Below are positions 9,560 to 23,200 of a DNA stretch of 64,000 nt, one piece after another. Where the stretch lies: NCBI GenBank assembly GCA_963681505.1, contig OY811981.1:7624916-7688915 (forward strand), given 5' to 3'. Every line of letters starts with the position of its first letter. Positions within the stretch are counted from its first letter, which is position 1. The position numbers were made by a program, and so were the translations under genes. The DNA comes from Eunapius fragilis. Lineage: Eukaryota > Porifera > Demospongiae > Spongillida > Spongillidae. The notes below the pieces were generated by a model. It did no database searches. It was not told where the DNA came from and saw only the letters and a list, made by a program, of their open reading frames with translations.

Positions 9560-11840
9560 ATGCTGTAGGCTGTAAGTTTGATGACTATTGAGCTTAATGT
9601 ATCAAGCCTTGCATGCAATATGACAGAAATGATTTTGCGCATGCTGATTAGTAGGTTTATTGTTGTAGAAAGTTGTGCCAATGATGAATTGGATGCCAAT
9701 GAATGAGATAGTTTATTTTCATCGATGTACTATGTTTAAATGATACCCTTACATTGTGCAAGTGCATTGAATTTATGGATACCGTTTGACATGGTGATGA
9801 TGTGGGTGGAGGTGTTATTATCAGTGGGTGCACAATGTGATTATAGGAACTAATTTGAAAGTATATGTGCGTAAATGTGAATTTTCATTTTCATATTGCC
9901 ACGATGCCATGTTTCTAAACGGAATTCATCTTGGATGATGGACGTGACTGACAATTTTTCTGCTGTGCTTTAGGCCGTAAGTTTGATGACTAATGAGCTT
10001 AGTGTATCAAGCCTTGCATGCAGTATGATGGAAATGATTTTGCGCATGCTGATTAGTAGGTTTATGGTTGTAGAAAGTTGAGGCAATGAATGAATTTGAG
10101 GCCAATGAATGAGATAGATTATTTTCATCTATGTACTGTTCAAACTTTTTGAATACCGTTTGTCTGGGCATAGTATACGACATTGTGTAATGGTGTTGGA
10201 TTTATGGATACTGTTTGACATGGTGTAGATGTGGGTGGAGGTTTTATTATCAGTGGGTGCACAATGTGATTAAGTAATTAATTCGAAAGTGTAAGTGCGC
10301 AAATGTGAATTTTCATTGTCATATTGCCACGATGCTGTGTTTCTGAACGGAATTGATCTTTGACAATGGACCTAACTGACAATTTTTCTACCATGCTGTA
10401 GCGCGTAAGTTTAATGACTGTTGAGATTAGTGTGTCAAGCCTTGCATGAAATATGACAGAAATGATTTTGTGCATGTTGATTAGTAGGTTTATTGTTGTA
10501 GAAAGTTGTGGCAATGAATGAATTTGAGGCCAATAATGAGATAGATTATTTTCATCCATGTAGTATGCCCAGACATTGTGTAATGGTATTGGATTATGGA
10601 TATCGTTTGACATGGTGATGATGTGGGTGGAGGTGTTATTATCAGTGGGTGCACAATGTCATTAAGTAGCTAATTTGAAAGTATATTTGCGTAAATGTGA
10701 ATTTTCATTGTCATATTGCCACTATGCTGTGTTTCTAAATGGAATTCATCTTGGACGATGGACCTCACTGACAATTTTTGTACCATGCTGTAGGAAGTAA
10801 GTTTGTGGATAATACAGTTTAGTGTATCAAACCTTGCATGCAATATGATGGAAATGATATTGTGCATGCTGATTAGTCGGTTTATGGTTGTAGAAAGTTG
10901 TGGCAGTGATAGAATTTGAGGCCAACGAATAAGACAGTTTTTATTTTCGTCGATGTACTGTGTTGAAACTATACCCTGACATTGTGTATTGGTATTGGAT
11001 TTGTGGATACCGTTTGACATGAGGATGGGTGTTATTATCAGTGGGTGCACAATGTGTTGAAGTAGCTAATTTGAAATTATATGAGCGTGAATGTGCATTT
11101 TCATTGTCATTTTGCCACGATTCTATGTTTCTGAATGGAATTCAAATTGGACGATGGACCTTACTGACAATTTTTCTACTATGCTTTAGGCTGTAAGTTT
11201 TATGACTATTGACTTAATGTATCAAGCTTTGCATGAAATATGACAGAAATGATTTTCCACATGCTGATTAGTTTATGGTTGTAGAAAGTTGTGTCAATGA
11301 ATGAATTTGAGGCCAATGAATGAGATAGTTTATTTTCATGGATGTACTGTGTTCAAACTATACCCTTACATTGTGCAAGTGTATTGAATTTATGGATACC
11401 GTTTGACATTGTGATGATGTGGGTGGAGGTGTTTCTATCAGTGGGTAGACAATGTGATTAAATAGCTACTTTGAAAGTCAATGTGCATAAATGTGAATTT
11501 TCATTGTCATATTGCCACGATGCTGTGTTTCTGAACGGAATTGATCTTTGACGATGGATCTAACTGACAATTTTTCTACCATGCTGTAGCACGTAAGTTT
11601 AATGGCTATTGAGATTAGTGTATCAAGCCTTGCATGAAATATGATAGAAATGATTTTGCGCATGCTGATTAGTAGGTTTATCGTTGTAGAAAGTATGGCA
11701 ATTGATAAATATGAGGCCAGTGGATGAGATAGATTATTTTCATCCATGTACAATGCCCAGACATTGTGGAAAGGTATTGGATTTATGGATACCGATTGAC
11801 ATGGTGATGATGTGGGTGGAGGTGTTATTATCAGTGGGTG
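9560..11840 (+). repeat. Large-scale duplicated segment of the array, copy 1
   Basis: About 2.3 kb (some six monomers, including an atypical one with AAACTTTTTGAATACCGTTTGTCTGG) recurs about 4.4 kb downstream. The mirrored landmarks at 10278/14697 and 10670/15089 are both offset by 4419, and a following one at 11478/15885 by 4407. Edges are approximate because neighbouring monomers are also similar. Confidence 0.7.
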
Positions 11841-13978
11841 CACAATGTCATTAAGTAGCTAATTTGAACGTATATGTGCGTAAATGTGAATTTTCATTGT
11901 CAAATTGCCACAATGCTGTATTTCTGAACGGAATTCTTCTTGGATGGCGGACCTGTCTGTCAATTTATCTACAATGATCTAGTTGGTAAGTATGATGATT
12001 AGGCAGCTTTATGTATCATTCCTGGCATGCAGCATGATAGAAATGATTTTATGCATGCAGATTTGAAGGGTTATGGTTGTAGAAAGTTTTGGCAAAGAAT
12101 GAATTTGAGGCCAATGAAGGAGATAGATTATTTTCATTGATGTACTGTGTTCAAACTATACCCTTACATTGTGTCAGTGTATTGAATTTATGGATACCTT
12201 TTGACATGGTTGTGATGTGGATGGAGGCGTTGTTATCAGTGGGTGCACAATTGGTTTAAGTACCTAATTTGAAAGTATATGTGCGTAAATATGAATTTTC
12301 ATTTTCATATTGCCACGATGCTTTGTTTCTGTCCGAAATTCATTTTGGACGATGGTCCTGACTGACAATTTTTCTGCTATGCTGTAGGTTGTAAGTTTGA
12401 TGACTATTCAGTTTAGTGTTGTATCAAGCCTTGTATGCAATATGACAGAAATGATTTTGCGCATGCTGATTAATAGGTTTATGGTTGTAGAAAGTTGTGG
12501 CAATGAATGAATTTGAAGCCAATGGATGAGATAGTTTATTTTCATCGATGTACTGTGTTCAAACTATACCCTTACATTGTGCAAGTGCATTGAATTTATG
12601 GATACCATTTGACATGGTGATGACGTGGGTGGAGGAGTTATTACCAATGTAATTCAAGTAGCTAATTTGAAAGTATATGTGCGTAAATGTGAATTTTCAT
12701 TGTCATATTGCCACGATGCCATGTTTCTGAACGGAATTCATCTTGGATGATGGACGTGACTGACAATTTTTCTGCTGTGCTTTAGGCCGTAAGTTTAATG
12801 AGTATTGAGATTAGTGTGTCAAGCCTTGCATGCAATATGATGTTAATGATTTTGTGCATGCTGATTAGTAGGATTATGGTTGTAGAAAGTTGTGGCAATG
12901 AATGAATTTGAGGCCATTGAAGGAGATAGATTGTTTTCATCGACGTATTGTGTTCAAACTATACACTTACATTGTGTCAGTATATTGAATTTATGGATAC
13001 TGTTTGACATGGTGATGATGTGGGTGGAGGTGTTATTATCTGTGGGTGCACAATGTGATTAAGTAGCTAATTAGAAAGTATAGTTGCATAAATGTGAATT
13101 TTCATTGTCATATTGCCACAATGGTGTGTTTCTGAACGGAATTGATCTTTGACGATGGATCTAACTGACAATTTTTCTACCATGCTGTAGCACGTAAGTT
13201 TAATGGCTATTGAGATTAGTGTGTCAAGCCTTGCATGAAATATGACAGAAATGATTTTACGCATGCTGATTAGTAGGTTTATGGTTGTAGAAAGTATGGC
13301 AATTGATAAATTTGATGCCAGTGGATGCGATAGATTATTTTCATCCATGTACTATGCCTAGACATTGTGTAATGGTATTGGATTTATGGATACCGATTGA
13401 CATGGTGGTGATGTGGGTGGAGGTGTTATTATCAGTGGGTGCACAATGTCATTAAGTAGCTAATTTGTACGTAGATGTGCGTAAAAGTTAATTTTCAATG
13501 TTAAATTGCCACAATGCTGCATTTCTGAACGGAATTCTTCTTGGATGGCGGACCTGTCTGTCAATTTATCTACATTGTCTAGTTGGTAAGTATGATGATT
13601 AGGCAGCTTTATGTATCATTCCTGGCATGCAGCATGATAGAAATGATTTTATGCATGCAGATTTGAAGGGTTATGGTTGTAGAAAGTTTTGGCAAGGAAT
13701 GAATTTGAGGCCAATGAATGAGATAGATTATTTTCATTGATGTACTGTGTTCAAACTATACCCTTACATTGTGTCAGTGTATTGAATTTATGGATAACTT
13801 TTGACATGGTTGTGATGTGGATGGAGACGTTGTTATCAGTGGGTGCACAATTGGTTTAAGTACCTAATTTGAAAGTATATGTGCGTAAATATGAATTTTC
13901 ATTGTCATATTGCCACGATGCTATGTTTCTGAACGGAATTCATCTTGGATGATGGACGTGACTGACAATTTTTCTACT

Positions 13979-16250
13979 GTGCTGTAGGCTGTAAGTTTGA
14001 TGACTATTGAGCTTAATGTATCATGCCTTGCATGCAATATGACAGAAATGATTTTGCGCATGCTGATTAGTAGGTTTATTGTTGTAGAAAGTTGTGCCAA
14101 TGATGAATTGGATGCGACTGAATGAGATAGTTTATTTTCATCGATGTACTGTGTTTAAATGATACCCTTACATTGTGCAAGTGCATTGAATTTATGGATA
14201 CCGTTTGACATGGTGATGATGTGGGTGGAGGTGTTATTATCAGTGGGTGCACAATGTGATTATAGTAGCTAATTTGAAAGTATATGTGCGTAAATGTGAA
14301 TTTTCATTTTCATATTGCCACGATGCCATGTTTCTAAACGGAATTCATCTTGGATGATGGACGTGACTGACAATTTTTCTGCTGTGCTTTAGGCCGTAAG
14401 TTTGATGACTAATGAGCTTAGTGTATCAAGCCTTGCATGCAGTATGATGGAAATGATTTTGCGCTTGCTGATTAGTAGGTTTATGGTTGTAGAAAGTTGA
14501 GGCAATGAATGAATTTGAGGCCAATGAATGAGATAGATTATTTTCATCTATGTACTGTTCAAACTTTTTGAATACCGTTTGTCTGGGCATAGTATGCGAC
14601 ATTGTGTAATGGTGTTGGATTTATGGATACTGTTTGACATGGTGTAGATGTGGGTGGAGGTTTTATTATCAGTGGGTGCACAATGTGATTAAGTAATTAA
14701 TTCGAAAGTGTAAGTGCGTAAATGTGAATTTTCATTGTCATATTGCCACGATGCTGTGTTTCTGAACGGAATTGATCTTTGACAATGGACCTAACTGACA
14801 ATTTTTCTACCATGCTGTAGCGCGTAAGTTTAATGACTGTTGAGATTAGTGTGTCAAGCCTTGCATGAAATATGACAGAAATGATTTTGTGCATGTTGAT
14901 TAGTAGGTTTATTGTTGTAGAAAGTTGTGGAAATGAATAAATTTGAGGCCAATAATGAGATAGATTATTTTCATCCATGTAGTATGCCCAGACATTGTGT
15001 AATGGTATTGGATTATGGATATCGTTTGACATGGTGATGATGTGGGTGGAGGTGTTATTATCAGTGGGTGCACAATGTCATTAAGTAGCTAATTTGAAAG
15101 TATATTTGCGTAAATGTGAATTTTCATTGTCATATTGCCACTATGCTGTGTTTCTAAATGGAATTCATCTTGGACGATGGACCTCACTGACAATTTTTGT
15201 ACCATGCTGTAGGAAGTAAGTTTGTGGATAATACAGTTTAGTGTATCAAACCTTGCATGCAATATGATGGAAATGATATTGTGCATGCTGATTAGTCGGT
15301 TTATGGTTGTAGAAAGTTGTGGCAGTGATAGAATTTGAGGCCAATGAATAAGACAGTTTTTATTTTCGTCGATGTACTGTGTTGAAACTATACCCTGACA
15401 TTGTGTATTGGTATTGGATTTGTGGATACCGTTTGACATGAGGATGGGTGTTATTATCAGTGGGTGCACAATGTGTTGAAGTAGCTAATTTGAAATTATA
15501 TGAGCGTGAATGTGCATTTTCATTGTCATTTTGCCACGATTCTATGTTTCTGAATGGAATTCAAATTGGACGATGGACCTTACTGACAATTTTTCTACTA
15601 TGCTTTAGGCTGTAAGTTTTATGACTATTGACTTAGTGTATCAAGCCTTGCATGCAATATGACAGAAATGATTTTCCACATGCTGATTAGTTTATGGTTG
15701 TAGAAAGTTGTGTCAATGAATGAATTTGAGGCCAATGAATGAGATAGATTATTTTCATGGATGTACTGTGTTCAAACTATACCCTTACATTGTGCAAGTG
15801 TATTGAATTTATGGATACCGTTTGACATGGTGATGATGTGGGTGGCGGTGTTTCTGTAAGTGGGTAGACAATGTGATTAAATAGCTACTTTGAAAGTAAA
15901 TGTGCATAAATGTGAATTTTCATTGTCATATTGCCACGATGCTGTGTTTCTGAACGGAATTTATCTTTGACGATGGATCTAACTGACAATTTTTCTACCG
16001 TGCTGTAGCACGTAAGTTTAATGGCTATTGAGATTAGTGTATCAAGCCTTGCATGAAATATGATAGAAATGATTTTGCGCATGCTGATTAGTAGGTTTAT
16101 CGTTGTAGAAAGTATGGCAATTGATAAATTTGAGGCCAGTGGATGAGATAGATTATTTTCATCCATATACAATGCCCAGACATTGTGGAATGGTATTGGA
16201 TTTATGGATACCGATTGACATGGTGATGATGTGGGTGGAGGTGTTTCTAT
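13979..16250 (+). repeat. Large-scale duplicated segment of the array, copy 2
   Basis: Second copy of 9560-11840 at an offset of about 4.4 kb, near-identical by eye over its central part. The distinctive GTGCCAATGATGAATTGGATGC variant at about 9671 and 14090 marks both. It points to segmental duplication or unequal exchange on a scale of several monomers. Confidence 0.7.
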
Positions 16251-16899
16251 CAGTGGGTGGACAATGTGATTAAATAGCTTCTTTGAAAGTAAATGTGCAT
16301 AAATGTGAATTTTCATTGTCATATTGCCACGATGCTGTGTTTCTGAACGGAATTGATCTTTGACGATGGATCTAACTGACATTTTTTCTACCATGCTGTA
16401 GTACGTAAGTTTAATGGCTATTGAGATTAGTGTATCAAGCCTTGCATGATTGACATGGTGATGATGTGGGTGGAGGTGTTATTATCAGTTTAGTGTTGTA
16501 TCAAGCCTTGTATGCAATATGACAGAAATGATTTTGCGCATGCTGATTAGTAGGTTTGTGGTTGTAGAAAGTTGTGGCAATGAATGAATTTGAAGCCAAT
16601 GGATGAGATAGTTTATTTTCATCGATGTACTGTGTTCAAACTATACCCTTACATTGTGCAAGTGCATTGAATTTATGGATACCATTTGACATGGTGATGA
16701 CGTGGATGAATGACGACCTGGGGGATAATTTTTCTACCGTGCTGTAGGATGTAAGTTAGTGAAATATTCTGTTTAGTATATCATGCCTTGCATGCAATAT
16801 GACAGAAATCAATTTGCGCATGCTGATAAGTAGGTTTATGTTTGTAGAAAGATGTGGCATTGAATGAATTTGAGGCCAATGAAAAAGATAGATTATTTT

Positions 16900-19800
16900 C
16901 ATCGACGTATTGTGTTCAAACTATACACTTACGTTGTGTCAGTGTATTGAATTTATGGATACTGTTTGACATGGTGATGATGTGGGTGGAGGTGTTATTA
17001 TCTGTGGGTGCACAATGTGATTAAGTAGCTAATTAGAAAGTATAGTTGCATAAATGTGAATTTTCATTGTCATATTGCCACAATGGTGTGTTTCTGAACG
17101 GAATTGATCTTTGACGATGGATCTAACTGACAATTTTTCTACCATGCTGTAGCACGTAAGTTTAATGGCTATTGAGATTAGTGTGTCAAGCCTTGTATGC
17201 AATATGACAGAAATGATTTTGCGCATGCTGATTAATAGGTTTATGGTTGTAGAAAGTTGTGGCAATGAATGAATTTGAAGCCAATGGATGAGATAGTTTA
17301 TTTTCATCGATGTACTGTGTTCAAACTATACCCTTACATTGTGCAAGTGCATTGAATTTATGGATACCATTTGACATGGTGATGACGTGGGTGGAGGAGT
17401 TATTACCAATGTAATTCAAGTAGCTAATTTGAAAGTATATGTGCGTAAATGTGAATTTTGATTGTCATATTGCCACGATGCCATGTTTCTGAACGGAATT
17501 CATCTTGGATGATGGACGTGACTGACAATTTTTCTGCTGTGCTTTAGGCCGTAAGTTTAATGACTATTGAGATTAGTGTGTCAAGCCTTGCATGCAATAT
17601 GATGTTAATGATTTTGTGCATGCTGATTAGTAGGATTATGGTTGTAGAAAGTTGTGGCAATGAACGAATTTGAGGCCATTGAAGGAGATAGATTATTTTC
17701 ATCGACGTATTGTGTTCAAACTATACACTTACATTGTGTCAGTGTATTGAATTTATGGATACTGTTTGACATGGTGATGATGTGGGTGGAGGTGTTATTA
17801 TCTGTGGGTGCACAATGTGATTAAGTAGCTAATTAGAAAGTATAGTTGCATAAATGTGAATTTTCATTGTCATATTGCCACAATGGTGTGTTTCTGAACG
17901 GAATTGATCTTTGACGATGGATCTAACTGACAATTTTTCTACCATGCTGTAGCACGTAAGTTTAATGGCTATTGAGATTAGTGTGTCAAGCCTTGTATGC
18001 AATATGACAGAAATGATTTTGCGCATGCTGATTAATAGGTTTATGGTTGTAGAAAGTTGTGGCAATGAATGAATTTGAAGCCAATGGATGAGATAGTTTA
18101 TTTTCATCGATGTACTGTGTTCAAACTATACCCTTACATTGTGCAAGTGCATTGAATTTATGGATACCATTTGACATGGTGATGACGTGGGTGGAGGAGT
18201 TATTACCAATGTAATTCAAGTAGCTAATTTGAAAGTATATGTGCGTAAATGTGAATTTTCATTGTCATATTGCCACGATGCCATGTTTCTGAACGGAATT
18301 CATCTTGGATGATGGACGTGACTGACAATTTTTCTGCTGTGCTTTAGGCCGTAAGTTTAATGACTATTGAGATTAGTGTGTCAAGCCTTGCATGCAATAT
18401 GATGTTAATGATTTTTGCATGCTGATTAGTAGGATTATGGTTGTAGAAAGTTGTGGCAATGAATGAATTTGAGGCCATTGAAGGAGATAGATTGTTTTCA
18501 TCGACGTATTGTGTTCAAACTATACACTTACATTGTGTCAGTGTATTGAATTTATGGATACTGTTTGACATGGTGATGATGTGGGTGGAGGTGTTATTAT
18601 CTGTGGGTGCACAATGTGATTAAGTAGCTAATTAGAAAGTATAGTTGCATAAATGTGAATTTTCATTGTCATATTGCCTCAATGGTGTGTTTCTGAACGG
18701 AATTGATCTTTGACGATGGATCTAACTGACAATTTTTCTACCATGCTGTAGCACGTAAGTTTAATGGCTATTGAGATTAGTGTGTCAAGCCTTGTATGCA
18801 ATATGACAGAAATGATTTTGCGCATGCTGATTAATAGGTTTATGGTTGTAGAAAGTTGTGGCAATGAATGAATTTGAAGCCAATGGATGAGATAGTTTAT
18901 TTTCATCGATGTACTGTGTTCAAACTATACCCTTACATTGTGCAAGTGCATTGAATTTATGGATACCATTTGACATGGTGATGACGTGGGTGGAGGAGTT
19001 ATTACCAATGTAATTCAAGTAGCTAATTTGAAAGTATATGTGCGTAAATGTGAATTTTGATTGTCATATTGCCACGATGCCATGTTTCTGAACGGAATTC
19101 ATCTTGGATGATGGACGTGACTGACAATTTTTCTGCTGTGCTTTAGGCCGTAAGTTTAATGACTATTGAGATTAGTGTGTCAAGCCTTGCATGCAATATG
19201 ATGTTAATGATTTTGTGCATGCTGATTAGTAGGATTATGGTTGTAGAAAGTTGTGGCAATGAACGAATTTGAGGCCATTGAAGGAGATAGATTATTTTCA
19301 TCGACGTATTGTGTTCAAACTATACACTTACATTGTGTCAGTGTATTGAATTTATGGATACTGTTTGACATGGTGATGATGTGGGTGGAGGTGTTATTAT
19401 CTGTGGGTGCACAATGTGATTAAGTAGCTAATTAGAAAGTATAGTTGCATAAATGTGAATTTTCATTGTCATATTGCCACAATGGTGTGTTTCTGAACGG
19501 AATTGATCTTTGACGATGGATCTAACTGACAATTTTTCTACCATGCTGTAGCACGTAAGTTTAATGGCTATTGAGATTAGTGTGTCAAGCCTTGTATGCA
19601 ATATGACAGAAATGATTTTGCGCATGCTGATTAATAGGTTTATGGTTGTAGAAAGTTGTGGCAATGAATGAATTTGAAGCCAATGGATGAGATAGTTTAT
19701 TTTCATCGATGTACTGTGTTCAAACTATACCCTTACATTGTGCAAGTGCATTGAATTTATGGATACCATTTGACATGGTGATGACGTGGGTGGAGGAGTT

Positions 19801-20280
19801 ATTACCAATGTAATTCAAGTAGCTAATTTGAAAGTATATGTGCGTAAATGTGAATTTTCATTGTCATATTGCCACGATGCCATGTTTCTGAACGGAATTC
19901 ATCTTGGATGATGGACGTGACTGACAATTTTTCTGCTGTGCTTTAGGCCGTAAGTTTAATGACTATTGAGATTAGTGTGTCAAGCCTTGCATGCAATATG
20001 ATGTTAATGATTTTTGCATGCTGATTAGTAGGATTATGGTTGTAGAAAGTTGTGGCAATGAATGAATTTGAGGCCATTGAAGGAGATAGATTGTTTTCAT
20101 CGACGTATTGTGTTCAAACTATACACTTACATTGTGTCAGTGTATTGAATTTATGGATACTGTTTGACATGGTGATGATGTGGGTGGAGGTGTTATTATC
20201 TGTGGGTGCACAATGTGATTAAGTAGCTAATTAGAAAGTATAGTTGCATAAATGTGAATTTTCATTGTCATATTGCTTCA
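16900..20280 (+). repeat. Higher-order repeat core, 0.8-kb dimers within 1.6-kb units
   Basis: Two different ~400-bp monomers alternate, giving a dimer whose landmarks recur at 17307, 18107, 18906 and 19706 (steps of 800, 799 and 800). Diagnostic variants alternate every second dimer: GAATTTTGATTG versus GAATTTTCATTG at about 17455/18255/19053/19855, AATGAACG versus AATGAATG, and GATTTTGTGCATG versus GATTTTTGCATG. The first two dimers therefore form a 1.6-kb unit that is itself duplicated in tandem. Near-identity here contrasts with the divergent monomers from 21 kb on and indicates recent homogenisation. Confidence 0.85.
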
Positions 20281-23200
20281 ATGGTGTGTTTCTGAACGGA
20301 ATTGATCTTTGACAATGGATCTAACTGACAATTTTTCTACCATGCTGTAGCACGTAAGTTTAATGGCTATTGAGATTAGTGTATCAAGCCTTGCATGAAA
20401 TATGACAGAAATGATTTTACGCATGCTGATTAGTAGTAGAAAGTATGGCAATTGATAAATTTGAGGCCAGTGGATGAGATAGATTATTTTCATCCATGTA
20501 CTATGCCTAGACATTGTGTAATGGTATTGGATTTATGGATACCGATTGACATGGTGGTGATGTGGGTGGAGGTGTTATTATCAGTGGGTGCACAATGTCA
20601 TTAAGTAGCTAATTTGTACGTATATGTGCGTAAAAGTTAATTTTCAATGTTAAATTGCTACAATGCTGCATTTCTGAACGGAATTCTTCTTGAATGGCGG
20701 ACCTGTCTGTCAATTTATCTACATTGTCTAGTTGGTAAGTATGATGATTAGGCAGCTTTATGTATCATTCCTGGCATGCAGCATGATAGAAATGATTTTA
20801 TGCATGCAGATTTGAAGGGTTATGGTTGTAGAAAGTCTTGGCAAAGAATGAATTTGAGGCCAATGAAGGAGATAGATTTATTTTCATTGATGTACTGTGT
20901 TCAAACTATACCCTTACATTGTGTCAGTGTATTGAATTTGTGGATACCTTTTGACATGGTTGTGATGTGGATGGAGGCGTTGTTATCAGTGGGTGCACAA
21001 TTGGTTTAAGTACCTAATTTGAAAGTATATGTGCGTAAATATGAATTTTCATTGTCATATTGCCACGATGCTATGTTTCTGAACGGAATTCAACTTGGAT
21101 GATGGACGTGACTGACAATTTTTCTGCTGTGCTTTAGGCCGTAAGTTTAATGAGTATTGAGATTAGTGTGTCAAGCCTTGCATGCAATATGATGGAAATG
21201 ATTTTGTGCATGCTGATTAGTAGGGTTATGGCTGTAGAAAGTTGTGGCAATAAATGAATTTGAGGCCAGTGAATGAGATAGATTGTTTTCATCTATGTAC
21301 TGTGTTGAAACTATACCCTGACATTATGTAATGGTATTGGATTTATGGATACCGTTTGACATGGTGATGATGTGGGTGGAGGTGTTATTATCTTTGGGTG
21401 CACAATGTGATTAAGTAGCTAATTAGAAAGTATAGTGCGTAGATGTGAGTTTTCATTGTCATATTGCCATGATGCTGTGTTTCTGAACGGAATTCATCTT
21501 GGGCAATCGACCTGGGGGATAATTTTTCTACCGTGCTGTAGGATGTAAGTTTGTGAAATATTCTGTTTAGTATATCATGCCTTGCATGCAATATGACAGA
21601 AATCAATTTGCGCATGCTGATAAGTAGGTTTATGTTTGTAGAAAGATGTGGCATTGAATGAATTTGAGGCCAATGAATGAGATAGTTCATTCTCAATGAT
21701 TTACTGTGTTCAAACAATACCCTGACGTTGTGTAATTGTATTGGATTTATGGATACTGTTTGACATTGAGATGATGTGGATGGAGTTGTTATTTTCAGTG
21801 GGTGAAGAATGTGATTAAGTAGCTAATTTGAAAGTATATTTGCGTAAATGTGAATTTTTATTGTCATTTTGCCACAATGGTGTTTATCTGAATGGAATTT
21901 TTCTTCGACATGGACTTGACGGACAATTTTTTTACCGTGCTGTAGGATGTAAGTTTGTGAAATATTCAGTTTAGTATATCATGCCTTGCATGCAATATGA
22001 CAGAAATCAATTTGCGCATGCTGATAAGTAGATTTATGGTTGTAGAAAGATGTGGCATTGAATGAATTTGAGGCCAATGAATGAGAAGGTTCATTCTCAA
22101 TGATTTACTGTGTTCAAACAATACCCTGACATTGTGTAATTGTATTGGATTTATGGATACTGTTTGACATTGAGATGATGTGGGCGGAGTTGTTATTTTC
22201 AGTGGGTGTAGAATGTGATTTAGTAGCTAATTTGAAAGTATATTTGCGTAAATGTGAATTTTCATTGTCATATCGCCACAATGGTGTGTATCTGAATGGA
22301 ATTTTTCTTCGACATGGACTTGACTGACAATTTTTCTATCGTGCTGTAGGATGTAAGTTTGTTGATTATTCAGTTCAGTATATCAAGACTTGCATGCAAT
22401 ATGATAGAGATGATTTTGTGCATGCTGATTAGTAGGTTTATGGTTGTAGAACGTTGTGGCAATGAATGAATTTGTGGCCAATGAATGAAATGGTTGATTT
22501 TCACCGATGTGCTGTGTTCAAACTATACCCTGTCATTATGTATTGGTATTGGATTTATGGATACCGTTTGACATGGGGATGATGTGGGTGGAAGTGTTAT
22601 TATCAGTGGGTGCACAGTGTGATTTAGTATCAAATTTGAAAGTATATGTGCGTAAATGTAAATTTATCTTTTGGCCACGATGATGTGTTTCCGAACGGAA
22701 TTCATCTTGGATGATGGAACTGACTGACAATTTCTTTGTATGATGGTTTAGTATGTAAGTTTTTTGTTTATTCAGCTTAGTTTATCAAGCCTGCCTTGCA
22801 GTATGATTGAAATGATTTTGCGCATGCTGATTAGTAGGTTAATGGTTGTAGAAAGTTGTGGTGATGATTTAGTTTTAGGCCACTGAATGAGATAGTTGAT
22901 TTTCATCGATGTGCTGTGTTCAAATTATAACCTGATATTTTGTAATTGTATTTTATTTATGTATGCCGTTTGGTCTGGTGATGATGTTGGTAGAGGTGTT
23001 ATCATCAGTTGGTCAACCATGTGATTAAGTAGCTAATTTGTAAGTATATGTGCGTTAATGTGAATTTTCATTGTCATATTGCTACGATGCTATGTTTCTG
23101 AATGGAATTCATCTTGGATTGTGGACCTGACTGTCAATTTTTGTATGATGGTTTAGTATGTAAGTTTGTTGTTTATTCGGCTTTGTGTTACAAGCCTGCC

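Noticed and set aside
9445-22730. Numerous minus-strand frames of 64-126 codons in the satellite treated as a tandem gene family
   Set aside because: They recur with the monomer period, vary in start and end, are broken in many monomers and match no domain. Listed only as a low-interest finding.
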